DNA from: Rhizobiaceae bacterium
GTDB lineage: Bacteria > Pseudomonadota > Alphaproteobacteria > Rhizobiales > Rhizobiaceae
Reading direction: 5' to 3'
Assembly: GCA_016793565.1 (NCBI GenBank)
Contig: JAEUMA010000071.1
Coordinates: forward strand, 1 to 27,043
DNA length: 27,043 nt
The notes beneath the pieces are model-generated. The model saw only the letters and a list, made by a program, of their open reading frames with translations, did no database searches and was not told the DNA's origin. Below are positions 1 through 7,115 of the stretch, piece by piece. The position numbers and the translations under genes are program-made. Position 1 is the first letter of the stretch. The number at the start of each line of letters is the position of its first letter.

Positions 1-291
1 CTCCTTGATCTCGATGACCTTCTGGTTCTTGCGCGCCTCTGCCGCCTTCTTCTGGTTGGCGTATTTCAGCTTGCCCAGGTCGAGGATCTTGGCGACCGGC
101 GGATCGGAGTTCGGCGAGATCTCGACCAGGTCGAGACCGGCCTCCTCGGCGAGCAGGAGAGCTTCGTTGATGGCGGTCGGACCTCGGTTGACGCCTTCGG
201 CGTCGATCAGCTGTACCCGGGGAACCCGGATGTCGCGATTGGCGCGCGGCCCGTCCTTGGTCGGCGCCGCGGATTTGAATGGTCTGCGAAT
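1..291 (-). CDS. infC: Translation initiation factor IF-3 (5' part, runs off window start)
   Basis: IF-3 binds the 30S subunit and controls start-codon and initiator-tRNA selection. The 97 codons present give the typical rhizobial IF-3 N-terminal domain: a basic start (RRPFK), the segment RDIRVPRVQLIDAEG, then LAEEAGLDLVEISP and the start of the linker (KILDLGKLKYANQKKAAEARK). The C-terminal domain lies outside the window. No ATG fits: the frame has a stop at 337-339 and no ATG or GTG between it and the conserved N-terminus. An ATT codon at 289-291 sits 9 nt after a GAGGAG Shine-Dalgarno (301-306). AUU is the known start of E. coli infC, where it lets IF-3 repress its own translation. Identity is firm; the ATT start is a strong inference. 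Confidence 0.93.
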   Translation of the reverse strand, partial: MRRPFKSAAPTKDGPRANRDIRVPRVQLIDAEGVNRGPTAINEALLLAEEAGLDLVEISPNSDPPVAKILDLGKLKYANQKKAAEARKNQKVIEIKE

Positions 292-335
292 GGTTGTGTT
301 CTCCTCAACCGTTGACGTAGGGATGCCTGCGGCGC

Positions 336-365
336 CCTATGTCGGTGCGCCAACGAACAAGTCAA
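336..365 (-). promoter_or_regulatory. Possible sigma-70 promoter of infC
   Basis: On the minus strand, TTGACT (365-360) is followed after 18 nt by CATAGG (341-336). This would start a transcript about 38 nt before the ATT start of infC. The -10 match is weak (3 of 6 to the E. coli consensus), so this is only a candidate. Confidence 0.35.
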
Positions 366-488
366 TAGCACAGCCGCCGCAACAAATCACGCAAATGCCG
401 AACTGTCCGGGGATCGAAGTGCGATGAACCTTCCGTCTTTGCGTAACGGGCACGCCGTGCCACAAGGCGCGGTGCCTGGAGCAGAACC

Positions 489-1259
489 ATGACCGGCGAT
501 CCGGATTTCATCGACGTCGGCGGCGTGCCGATCGCCTATCGCCGCGCGGCCGGTCTCGCGCCCGGCATCGTGTGGCTGGGCGGCTACCGTTCCGACATGC
601 GCGGCACCAAGGCCGAGGCGCTGGCCGGCTGGGCCGGCCGCAACGGCCGCGCCTATCTGCGCCACGACTATTCCGGGCATGGCGAGTCGGGCGGCGTCTT
701 CGAGGAAGGCACGATCTCGACATGGCTGGCGCAGAGCCTCGCCGTGCTGCGCGCCTTCTCCAACGGCCCGCAGATCCTGGTAGGCTCGTCGATGGGCGCC
801 TGGATCGCGTTGCGCATGGTCGCCGAACTGGAGCGGGCCGGCGAACGCGGACGCGTCGCGGGGCTGGTGCTGATCGCGCCGGCGCCGGATTTCAGTATCG
901 ATCTGGTGGAGCCGCGGCTGACACCGGACATGCGCCGCAGGCTGGAAACGCACGGCTTCATCGAAGAGCCGTCCGCCTACGGGTCCGACCCGACCATCTA
1001 TACGCGCGCGCTGATAGAGGACGGCCGCGCCAACCGGGTGCTCGGTGCCCCCATCGACACGCACTGCCCGGTGCATGTGCTGCAGGGCATGGCCGATCCC
1101 GACGTACCCTACCAGCATGCGCTGAAGCTGGTCGGGCTGCTGCCCAGCGACGACGTCACCCTATCGCTTGTACCCGACGGCGACCACCGGCTGTCGCGTC
1201 CGCAGGACCTGGCGATGCTGGAGCGCGCGCTTGATGCCATGCTGGCGCGGGTCGGCTAG
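489..1259 (+). CDS. Alpha/beta hydrolase, ABHD10-like
   Basis: A 256-residue single-domain alpha/beta hydrolase with no signal peptide, so probably cytosolic. The nucleophile elbow is GSSMG with Ser101. Asp203 (in GMADPDVPY) and His233 (in PDGDHRLS) fit the rest of the triad. The oxyanion-side strand GGYRSDMRGTKA and the RHDYSGHGES segment resemble the ABHD10-type esterase/thioesterase group, which is common in alphaproteobacteria. A GGAG about 8 nt upstream supports the ATG at 489. It ends 3 nt before the BenE-like transporter gene, so the two are probably co-transcribed. The substrate cannot be told from sequence; an esterase or thioesterase is likely. Confidence 0.85.
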   Translation: MTGDPDFIDVGGVPIAYRRAAGLAPGIVWLGGYRSDMRGTKAEALAGWAGRNGRAYLRHDYSGHGESGGVFEEGTISTWLAQSLAVLRAFSNGPQILVGSSMGAWIALRMVAELERAGERGRVAGLVLIAPAPDFSIDLVEPRLTPDMRRRLETHGFIEEPSAYGSDPTIYTRALIEDGRANRVLGAPIDTHCPVHVLQGMADPDVPYQHALKLVGLLPSDDVTLSLVPDGDHRLSRPQDLAMLERALDAMLARVG

Positions 1260-1262
1260 GCC

Positions 1263-2405
1263 ATGCGCATCTCGATCCCGAGTTCCGCCTTCGTCGCGGC
1301 CGTGGTCGGCTTCGGCGGCACACTGGCGCTGATCATCGCGGCCGCCAATGCGGTCGGCGCCAGCCAGGCCGAGACCGCGAGCTGGGTGACCGCCATCTGC
1401 CTGGCAATGGCGGTCGAGACGCTGTGGCTGTCGTGGCGGACGCGCATGCCGGTAATCACGGCCTGGTCCACACCGGGCGCGGCACTGGTGGCCGCGAGTT
1501 CCGGCTTCACCATGAACCAGGCCGTCGGAGCCTTCATCGTCACCGCCGTGTTGCTGATCGCCACCGGACTGTTCAGGCCTCTCACGCGGCTGATCTCCCG
1601 CATCCCGGCATCGGTGGCCTCCGCCATGCTGGCGGGGATCGTGGTGGGCTTCGTCATCAACGCCGCCAAGGCCGCGACCGTCGATCCCTGGCTGGTGCTA
1701 CCGCTGGTGGCGATCTTCTTCGTGGCTCGGCTCTACAATGCCGCGCTGTCGGTTCTGGCCGTCCTGGTGGGCGGCGGCATCCTCGCCTTCGCGCTCGGCC
1801 GCGTCGAGAGCCTGCCAAGCCTCGAACTGTCCTCGCTGACCTTGATCGCGCCGGAGTTCTCGTTGGCCGGCGCGATCGGGCTCGCGCTGCCGCTCTATCT
1901 CGTCACCATGGCGTCGCAGAATCTTTCGGGCCTCGCGGTGCTGCGCGCGGCCGGCTACGATCCGCCCGCTGGGGAACTCATTACGGTGACCGGGCTGGTT
2001 TCGCTGATCACGGCGCCGTTCGGTGCCCTTACCACCAACCTCGCAGCGATTTCGGCGGCGATCTGCACTGGCCCCGACACGCATCCTGACCTTGCCGAAC
2101 GCTGGAAGACCGGCCCCTTCTACGCGCTCGCCTATGTGATTTTCGCCACGTTCGGCGCTTCGCTGGTGGCGCTGTTCGCCGTGCTGCCGCAGAGCCTCAT
2201 CGTCCTGGTCGCCGGGCTCGGCCTTATGGCCGCCTTCGGAAATGCCATGTCGATAGCGCTCCGCGACGAGAGGGATCGTATCGCCGTGGTGACCACCTTC
2301 GCCGTGACGGCTTCCGGCATCGCCGTGTTCGGGGTCGGCTCGGCGTTCTGGGGCTTGGTGGCCGGCCTTCTGGTCCTGGCTCTGGAAAAGCTCAAAAAAA
2401 CCTAG
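1263..2405 (+). CDS. benE: BenE-family benzoate/H+ symporter-like transporter
   Basis: A 380-residue, very hydrophobic protein with about 11-12 predicted membrane spans. The N-terminal part carries the BenE signature style: GFGGTLALIIAAANAVGAS, then TWxxS-like WVTAICLAMAVETLWLSWRTRMPVITAWSTPGAAL. The middle has NLSGLAVLRAAGYDPP and a conserved TNLAAISAAICTGPD segment, as in inner-membrane benzoate:proton symporters. It starts 3 nt after the hydrolase stop and has little Shine-Dalgarno of its own, which suggests translational coupling. No benzoate-degradation genes are nearby, so the real substrate may be another aromatic or organic acid. The family call is firm; the substrate is not. Confidence 0.85.
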   Translation: MRISIPSSAFVAAVVGFGGTLALIIAAANAVGASQAETASWVTAICLAMAVETLWLSWRTRMPVITAWSTPGAALVAASSGFTMNQAVGAFIVTAVLLIATGLFRPLTRLISRIPASVASAMLAGIVVGFVINAAKAATVDPWLVLPLVAIFFVARLYNAALSVLAVLVGGGILAFALGRVESLPSLELSSLTLIAPEFSLAGAIGLALPLYLVTMASQNLSGLAVLRAAGYDPPAGELITVTGLVSLITAPFGALTTNLAAISAAICTGPDTHPDLAERWKTGPFYALAYVIFATFGASLVALFAVLPQSLIVLVAGLGLMAAFGNAMSIALRDERDRIAVVTTFAVTASGIAVFGVGSAFWGLVAGLLVLALEKLKKT

Positions 2406-2442
2406 CTTCCTCAGTCTCTTATCCGGTTTTCGGGACTCTCGT

Positions 2443-2471
2443 CTTGAAGCCCGGGGCTAGCACTACCATTT
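2443..2471 (+). promoter_or_regulatory. Candidate heat-shock (RpoH-type) promoter before DUF2852 gene
   Basis: CTTGAA (2443-2448), a 17-nt spacer, then CCATTT (2466-2471). The rhizobial RpoH consensus is close to CTTGAA-N17-CCANAT, so there is one mismatch in the -10. The same pattern with a perfect match precedes hsp20 at 10529. Predicted transcription start is about 2478. Confidence 0.4.
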
Positions 2472-2499
2472 CGAATGGAAGCGGCCGGGGTCGGCCGCT
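2466..2499 (+). promoter_or_regulatory. Two tandem hairpins in the leader of the DUF2852 gene
   Basis: CCATT/AATGG (2466-2478, 3-nt loop) is followed at once by AGCGGCCG/CGGCCGCT (2480-2499, GGGT loop). No T-run follows, so this is not an obvious terminator. The second stem ends about 25 nt before the start codon and would lie in the 5' UTR. Confidence 0.5.
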
Positions 2500-2523
2500 C
2501 TCCAACGGAAGGAATGGGAGACA

Positions 2524-2973
2524 ATGAACCCGACTGCATTGATCCGCCCGGCCTGGACGCCGGCAACCATCGCGTTGATGGTGATCGGCTTCATGGTGTT
2601 CTGGCCGCTTGGCCTCGCCATGCTCGCCTACATCATCTGGGGCGACCGGCTCGACGGCTTCAAGCGCGACGTCAACCGCGCCACCGACGGTTTCTTCGGC
2701 GGCTGCCGCAAGGCTTCCGCGTGGAAGCGCGCCCCCGCCACCGGCAACGTCGCCTTCGATGACTGGCGCACCGCCGAGCTCAACCGCCTCGAGGAAGAGC
2801 GCCGCAAGCTCGATGCCATGCGCGACGAGTTCGACGGCTACATGCGCGAATTGCGCAGGGCCAAGGACCAGGAAGAGTTCGATCGCTTCATGGCCGAGCG
2901 CAAGCGCGCTCAGGCGAGTGGCGGCGACGTCATCGACAGGCGCGGCAAGCCCGGCCTCCTCGACGAAGTCTGA
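2524..2973 (+). CDS. DUF2852 domain-containing membrane protein
   Basis: A 149-residue protein of unknown function. One strong membrane span lies near residues 15-40 (TIALMVIGFMVFWPLGLAMLAYIIW) and follows a conserved proline-rich start (RPAWTP). The rest is charged, with a likely coiled coil from about residue 80 to 130 (EEERRKLDAMRDEF, then MRELRRAKDQEEFDRFMAERK). This layout, and the WGDRLDGFKRDVN segment after the span, match DUF2852, a family found mostly in alphaproteobacteria. GGAAGGA lies 10 nt upstream of the ATG. A strong terminator follows, so it is probably a single-gene unit, perhaps under heat-shock control. The function is unknown. Confidence 0.8.
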   Translation: MNPTALIRPAWTPATIALMVIGFMVFWPLGLAMLAYIIWGDRLDGFKRDVNRATDGFFGGCRKASAWKRAPATGNVAFDDWRTAELNRLEEERRKLDAMRDEFDGYMRELRRAKDQEEFDRFMAERKRAQASGGDVIDRRGKPGLLDEV

Positions 2974-3005
2974 ACACGCGACGGCTCTTCTAGAGCCGGT
3001 CAGCG

Positions 3006-3042
3006 AGCGGCGCCGCTTCCCCCTCGGCGCCGCTTTTTCTTT
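3006..3042 (+). terminator. Rho-independent terminator after the DUF2852 gene
   Basis: A perfect 10-bp GC-rich stem (AGCGGCGCCG at 3006-3015 with CGGCGCCGCT at 3025-3034), a 9-nt loop, then a T-rich tail TTTTCTTT. It lies 33 nt after the stop codon. Confidence 0.9.
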
Positions 3043-3067
3043 GCGCCGAATCACCTAACCTTGGCCG

Positions 3068-3829
3068 ATGCCCTTCGCCTTTCTCAAACGAACCGCCCGG
3101 CAGCCGGCGGTGCCCAGGCAGCGGGTCAGCGATCATCAGGTCGCCGGCCGCACGCTGGCGCTGCGGATCGTAGAGAGCGAGCGGGCGAGACGGCTGACGC
3201 TACGCATCGACGCCGACGGCCGCGGCCTGCGCATGACCGTGCCGACAGGCTTGCGGCGGGGCGAGGTGGAGCAGTTCCTGGCACGGCACCAGGGCTGGCT
3301 GGAGGAACGCATCGCGCGCCTGCCTGACCGCCCGCAGGTGCGCCCCGGAATCAAGATCCCGCTGCGCGGGGTGCCGCATCTGATCGTACACGCGCCGGAG
3401 GCACGCGGCACCGTGACGGTCGGTTCGCAGGACGGCGTTCCTGCGCTCTTCGTGCATGGCGACCGGCGCCACATGCCGAGACGCTTGGCCGATTTCCTGA
3501 AGCGGGAGGCCAAACGCGATATCGAACCGATCGTGGCACGGCATGCCGCCGCGATCGGGCGCAAGCCCAAGACAATCCGTTACCGAGACACTTCCAGCCG
3601 TTGGGGTTCGTGCACCAGCGACGGCAGCCTGTCCTTTTCCTGGCGCATCATGATGGCGCCGGCGCCGGTCATCGATTACCTCGTCGCACATGAAGTCGCC
3701 CATCTGCGCGAGATGAACCACGGCCCGAAGTTCTGGGAACTGTGCGGAAGCCTCTGCCCCGACACCGCCCGCTGCCGGGCCTGGCTCAAGAAGAACGGCA
3801 ACGCGCTGCAGGCGATCGTCTTCGAGTGA
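3068..3829 (+). CDS. YgjP/SprT-like zinc metalloprotease (M48-like, DUF45)
   Basis: A 253-residue protein of the YgjP / DUF45 family. The zinc site HEVAH (208-212) is followed by REMNHGPKFW, where His218 is the likely third ligand. The family motif SRWGSC lies at 177-182. The N-terminal half has the beta-rich DUF45 fold style (RRLTLRIDADGRGLRMTVPTGL). It has no signal peptide or membrane span. The gene begins only 26 nt after the terminator of the previous gene, and no good Shine-Dalgarno is visible before ATG 3068, so the start is less certain than the identity. The family is widespread; its physiological substrates are poorly known. Confidence 0.88.
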   Translation: MPFAFLKRTARQPAVPRQRVSDHQVAGRTLALRIVESERARRLTLRIDADGRGLRMTVPTGLRRGEVEQFLARHQGWLEERIARLPDRPQVRPGIKIPLRGVPHLIVHAPEARGTVTVGSQDGVPALFVHGDRRHMPRRLADFLKREAKRDIEPIVARHAAAIGRKPKTIRYRDTSSRWGSCTSDGSLSFSWRIMMAPAPVIDYLVAHEVAHLREMNHGPKFWELCGSLCPDTARCRAWLKKNGNALQAIVFE

Positions 3830-3906
3830 CCGCGCCGGCGTGCGGGCACGACCCGTTCGCAAAGCGGTTCAGGCCTAGAACTGTTTCCAACTAACGGTAA
3901 ACCGCT

Positions 3907-4902
3907 CTAACGGATCAGCCCGACCTTCTGCGCCTCCTGGCGCAGGTTCTGGCGCGGACGCGGGCCGACCTGCTGGATGACCAGGCCGGCGGCCAGCGAA
4001 CCGAGGTCGCCGCATTCCTTCAGACCGCGGCCCGTGGTGTAACCGTAGAGGAAGCCGGCGGCATAAAGGTCACCGGCACCCGTGGTGTCGACCAGTTCGC
4101 CGATAGAGATGGCGTCGATCGCCACCGTCTCGTCGCCGCGGACGATCACGGAGCCCTTTTCCGACCGCGTCACCGCGGCGATGCGGCAGTCCTTGCGGAT
4201 AGCCGCCAGCGCCTCGTCGAAGGAGCTCGTCCGGTAGAGCGACTTGATCTCGTGGCTGTTGGCGAACACGATGTCGACAGTTCCGGAACGCATGAGGTCC
4301 AGGAATTCGTCGCGGTAACGGTCAACGCAGAAACTGTCGGACAAGGTCATCGACACTTCGCGCCCGGCTGCATGCGCCAGGTCCGCCGTCATGCGGATGG
4401 CCTGCTTGGCGCGCGGCGGATCCCAAAGATAGCCCTCGAAATAGGTGACCTTGGCGCCCCGCGCCTTGACCGGCTCGACGTCCTCCGGGCCGAGCTCGAC
4501 GCAGGCGCCGAGATAGGTGTTCATGGAGCGCTCGCCGTCGGGCGTGACGAAGATCATCGAGCGGGCCGTGGGCGGATCGCCGGCCAGCGGGCTGGTGTCA
4601 AAGGCGACGCCCTGGGCGCGGATGTCGTGGGTGTAGATTTCGCCCAGCTTGTCGCGCGAGACCTTGCCGAAATAGGCCGCGCGTCCGCCAAGGCTCGCAA
4701 CCCCGGCGGCGGTGTTGCCTGCGCTGCCGCCGGACGCCTCGATCGCCGGACCCATGCGGCTGTAGAGAAGTTCGGCGCGTTCGGTATCGATGAGGTTCAT
4801 CGCTCCCTTGATGATGCCGTTCTCGATCAGGAACGCCTCGTCGCATTGGGCGATGATGTCGACGATCGCATTGCCGATGCACAGAACGTCGTATTCGCTC
4901 AT
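3907..4902 (-). CDS. Adenosine kinase-like PfkB carbohydrate kinase
   Basis: A 331-residue PfkB-family sugar/nucleoside kinase. It begins with the usual strand YDVLCIGNAIVDII and has GGSAGNTAAGVASLGG at 58-73. The ATP/anion-hole motif DTTGAGD lies at 272-278, with Asp278 as catalytic base. The segment DGERSMNTYLGACVEL and the overall length fit the bacterial adenosine kinase branch (adenosine + ATP to AMP + ADP). Guanosine or ribose specificity cannot be excluded. A GGAG 8 nt upstream supports the ATG at 4902. It is transcribed alone on the minus strand. With the nucleoside hydrolase and ribokinase further along, it suggests purine-nucleoside salvage. Confidence 0.87.
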   Translation of the reverse strand: MSEYDVLCIGNAIVDIIAQCDEAFLIENGIIKGAMNLIDTERAELLYSRMGPAIEASGGSAGNTAAGVASLGGRAAYFGKVSRDKLGEIYTHDIRAQGVAFDTSPLAGDPPTARSMIFVTPDGERSMNTYLGACVELGPEDVEPVKARGAKVTYFEGYLWDPPRAKQAIRMTADLAHAAGREVSMTLSDSFCVDRYRDEFLDLMRSGTVDIVFANSHEIKSLYRTSSFDEALAAIRKDCRIAAVTRSEKGSVIVRGDETVAIDAISIGELVDTTGAGDLYAAGFLYGYTTGRGLKECGDLGSLAAGLVIQQVGPRPRQNLRQEAQKVGLIR

Positions 4903-5051
4903 CAGGGTCTCCGGAGAGAAGGCCGGAACGGATCCGGCGCGAGGGCCGCGCGCGGGTCTAGCCTAAATGCCGGCGGACGCAAGGGCCGCGGCGGCAATTC
5001 TTGCGGCGGATCCCCCGCATGTCTATCTGCAGCCGATAGGAGACCCGCCGC

Positions 5052-5753
5052 ATGATCTTCGACGCAGCCCGCGCCGCCCTCGCCAATCTCTTCACGCCGG
5101 CGTTCCGGTCGGTGTTCCTGAAGACGCTGGGCATAACGCTGCTCGGTCTCGCGGCGGCCTGGGTGGTGCTCAAACGGCTGTTCGACGCCTTGCTGCTGCC
5201 GCGCGTTGATCTTTGGCTGCAGGGGCTCTCCGGAGGGCTCGGCTGGGTCGACGTGCTGCTCGGGCTCGCCGCGGGGCTTGGCCTGGCCTTGGCCGCCGCA
5301 CTGCTGATCGGCCCGGTCACGGCGTTAGTCGCAGGGCTGTTCCTCGACGACATCGCCGAAACGGTCGAGCGCAACGACTATCCGCGAGACACGCCGGGCC
5401 GCGCGCTGCCGCTTGGGCGCTCGATCGTGCTGTCGCTGAAGTTCTTCGGCATCGTCATTCTGGGCAACCTGTTCGCGCTGCTTCTGCTGCTCATACCCGT
5501 CGTCAACGTCGCCGCCTTCTTCGTCGTCAACGGCTATCTGCTCGGGCGCGAGTTCTTCGAGTTCGCAGCGTTGCGGTTCCGGCCCGAAGCGGAGGCTCGC
5601 GCGCTGCGGCGCCAGAACGCCGGTACGGTGTTCATGGCCGGCCTGGTCGTCGCCGCCTTCATGGCCATCCCGCTGGTCAACCTGCTCACGCCGCTATTTG
5701 CCGCTGCGATGATGGTCCACCTGCACAAGGCGGTCACGCGCACGGCTCGCTAG
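5052..5753 (+). CDS. EI24 / CysZ-like membrane protein
   Basis: A 233-residue inner-membrane protein with about 5 hydrophobic segments: near 18-40, 62-95 (long), 132-165 (long, possibly two spans) and 195-222. The motif DDIAETVERNDYP after the second segment and NGYLLGREFFEFAALRF near 160-176 are typical of the EI24 / CysZ family. CysZ homologues in enterobacteria move sulfate. In alphaproteobacteria the family is usually annotated only as EI24-domain protein or 'sulfate transporter family'. TAGGAG 9 nt upstream supports the start. No sulfur-assimilation gene is nearby, so sulfate transport is not implied by context. Confidence 0.82.
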   Translation: MIFDAARAALANLFTPAFRSVFLKTLGITLLGLAAAWVVLKRLFDALLLPRVDLWLQGLSGGLGWVDVLLGLAAGLGLALAAALLIGPVTALVAGLFLDDIAETVERNDYPRDTPGRALPLGRSIVLSLKFFGIVILGNLFALLLLLIPVVNVAAFFVVNGYLLGREFFEFAALRFRPEAEARALRRQNAGTVFMAGLVVAAFMAIPLVNLLTPLFAAAMMVHLHKAVTRTAR

Positions 5754-5778
5754 AGCCGCCTCGGGACGGAAACGTTCC

Positions 5779-5809
5779 GCGCATATCTTGACACCGTCAA
5801 GATATGCGC
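5779..5809. promoter_or_regulatory. 14-bp perfect dyad (operator-like) upstream of DUF2214 gene
   Basis: GCGCATATCTTGAC (5779-5792), 3 nt, then its exact reverse complement (5796-5809). It contains CTTGAC (5787-5792), the alphaproteobacterial -35 hexamer, so a dimeric repressor bound here could block a promoter. The shape resembles operators of winged-helix dimers such as MarR-type proteins, but no regulator gene is adjacent. It could also form an RNA hairpin if transcribed from upstream. Confidence 0.7.
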
Positions 5810-5815
5810 CTACCC

Positions 5816-5838
5816 CCTTGTCCTTGTTCCGGACAAGG
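5816..5838 (+). promoter_or_regulatory. Second dyad, just upstream of the DUF2214 Shine-Dalgarno
   Basis: CCTTGTCC (5816-5823), a 7-nt loop, GGACAAGG (5831-5838). It lies directly before the AGGGAG ribosome-binding site, 15-37 nt upstream of the start codon. As RNA it would be a leader hairpin; as DNA it could be a further protein site. Confidence 0.5.
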
Positions 5839-5852
5839 CAGGGAGACGCGGC

Positions 5853-6293
5853 ATGGTCACCGACTTCATTCTCGCTGGCTTGCATCATCTCCTCGTCTTC
5901 GGTTTGGTCGCCGTCTTCGCGGCGGAGGCTGCACTGATCCGTCCCGGGCTCTCCGGCACCGCGCTCGCGCGCGTCGCCCGCCTCGACCAGGTCTACGGCA
6001 TGATGGCGGTGGCGGTGATCGCGATCGGCGTCTCGCGCCTGCTGTTCGGCCTGAAGGGCTGGGAGTATTACGCCGCCAGTCACGCCTTCTGGGGCAAGAT
6101 GGCGGCCTTCGTGGCGATCGGCCTGCTGTCCATAGGCCCGACGCTGGCCATCATGCGTTGGCGCCGCGCGCCCGGGGAAGTGGTTGCCGACGCCGAGATC
6201 GCGAAGGCCCGCCGCTATATCGGCGCGCAGGCGGTGCTGTTCGGCCTGGTAATGGTGTTTGCCGCCGCGATGGCGCGCGGCATAGGCGCTTAA
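5853..6293 (+). CDS. DUF2214 family membrane protein
   Basis: A 146-residue membrane protein with four predicted spans (about 5-27, 48-68, 78-102 and 125-145). It begins with the family's LAGLHHLLVFGLVAVFAAE stretch. A conserved-looking RLDQVYGM and YYAASHAFWGKM lie between spans. This matches DUF2214, a family with no established function. Histidines near the first span (LHH) and before the third (SHAFW) could be ligands, but this is speculative. AGGGAG lies about 8 nt before the ATG. It is preceded by two inverted repeats and ends convergently 12 nt from endonuclease III, so it is probably a single-gene, regulated unit. Confidence 0.82.
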   Translation: MVTDFILAGLHHLLVFGLVAVFAAEAALIRPGLSGTALARVARLDQVYGMMAVAVIAIGVSRLLFGLKGWEYYAASHAFWGKMAAFVAIGLLSIGPTLAIMRWRRAPGEVVADAEIAKARRYIGAQAVLFGLVMVFAAAMARGIGA

Positions 6294-6305
6294 AACGAAC
6301 GCCTG

Positions 6306-7079
6306 TCAGGCCAGCCCTGCATCTTCCCGCAGCGGCGCGATCTCGATCAGTGGCGCGGGGATGTCGGTCGTCTTTTCGCCCGCCTTGCAGAGATCGGCGA
6401 TGACGCAGGCCTGGCAATCCGGCTTGCGCGCCTTGCAGACATAGCGGCCGTGCAGGATCAGCCAATGGTGCGCATGGCGCAGGTACTGCGGCGGAATGAT
6501 CTTCAGCAGACCGGCCTCCACCGCGTCTGGCGTCTTGCCCGGGGCAAGCCCCAGTCGGTTGCCGATGCGGAAGATATGCGTGTCCACGGCGATCGTAGGA
6601 TGGCCGAAGGCGGTGTTGCGCACCACGTTGGCGGTCTTGCGCCCGACTCCGGGCAGTGCCGTAAGCGACGCCTCGTCCTCCGGCACCCGGCCCCCGTGGT
6701 CGTGGATCAGCGCCTTCGACAGCGCGATCACGTTCTTGGCCTTGTTGCGCCACAGGCCGATCGTGCGGATGTATTCGCCGACCGCGGCCTCGCCGAGCGC
6801 CGCCATCTTCTGCGGTGTATCGGCGACGGCAAACAGTGGCCGCGTGGCCTTGTTCACGCCGACATCGGTCGCCTGCGCCGAAAGCACGACGGCGACAAGA
6901 AGCGTGAAGGGATTGACATATTCCAGTTCCCCGACCGGTTCGGGCCGCTGCACCGACAGGCGGCGGAAGATTTCCGCCACCTCGGCCGGGGAGTAGCGCG
7001 AGCGCGGCCGGCGCGAAGCGGTCGCCGCGGTCGCGCGCTTTCCTGCCGCGGCCGGTGTTTTGCCTTTGGGGTTGGCCAT
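6306..7079 (-). CDS. nth: Endonuclease III (DNA glycosylase / AP lyase)
   Basis: Removes oxidised pyrimidines and cleaves abasic sites in base-excision repair. From ATG 7079 the protein has 257 residues. The helix-hairpin-helix LPGVGRKTANVV (142-153) carries catalytic Lys148, and VDTHIFR carries catalytic Asp166. The [4Fe-4S] loop has Cys215, Cys222, Cys225 and Cys231 in the family spacing C-x6-C-x2-C-x5-C. The first 27 residues are a basic, Ala/Lys-rich extension. An in-frame ATG at 7103 would add 8 residues but has no ribosome-binding site. The ATG at 7079 has AGAGGA only 3 nt away and may instead begin a leaderless mRNA. Confidence 0.95.
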   Translation of the reverse strand: MANPKGKTPAAAGKRATAATASRRPRSRYSPAEVAEIFRRLSVQRPEPVGELEYVNPFTLLVAVVLSAQATDVGVNKATRPLFAVADTPQKMAALGEAAVGEYIRTIGLWRNKAKNVIALSKALIHDHGGRVPEDEASLTALPGVGRKTANVVRNTAFGHPTIAVDTHIFRIGNRLGLAPGKTPDAVEAGLLKIIPPQYLRHAHHWLILHGRYVCKARKPDCQACVIADLCKAGEKTTDIPAPLIEIAPLREDAGLA

Positions 7080-7115
7080 GCATCCTCTATAATCGCTCGA
7101 CATGGACGAGACAAA
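7065..7115. promoter_or_regulatory. Overlapping divergent promoters with a shared -10 element (nth / DUF2244)
   Basis: Plus strand: TATAAT (7088-7093) with a poor -35 (TTTGGG at 7065-7070, N17), giving a start near 7100-7102, at or just before the ATG of the DUF2244 gene. Minus strand: TATAGA (7091-7086) with TTGTCT 17 nt upstream, giving a start near 7079-7080, at the ATG of nth. The two -10 hexamers overlap by four bases, and both mRNAs would be leaderless or nearly so. Confidence 0.5.

Noticed and set aside
3858..3906. AGCGGTT/AACCGCT inverted repeat after the adenosine kinase-like gene
   Set aside because: A 7-bp stem with a loop of over 30 nt and no T-run is too weak to call a terminator.
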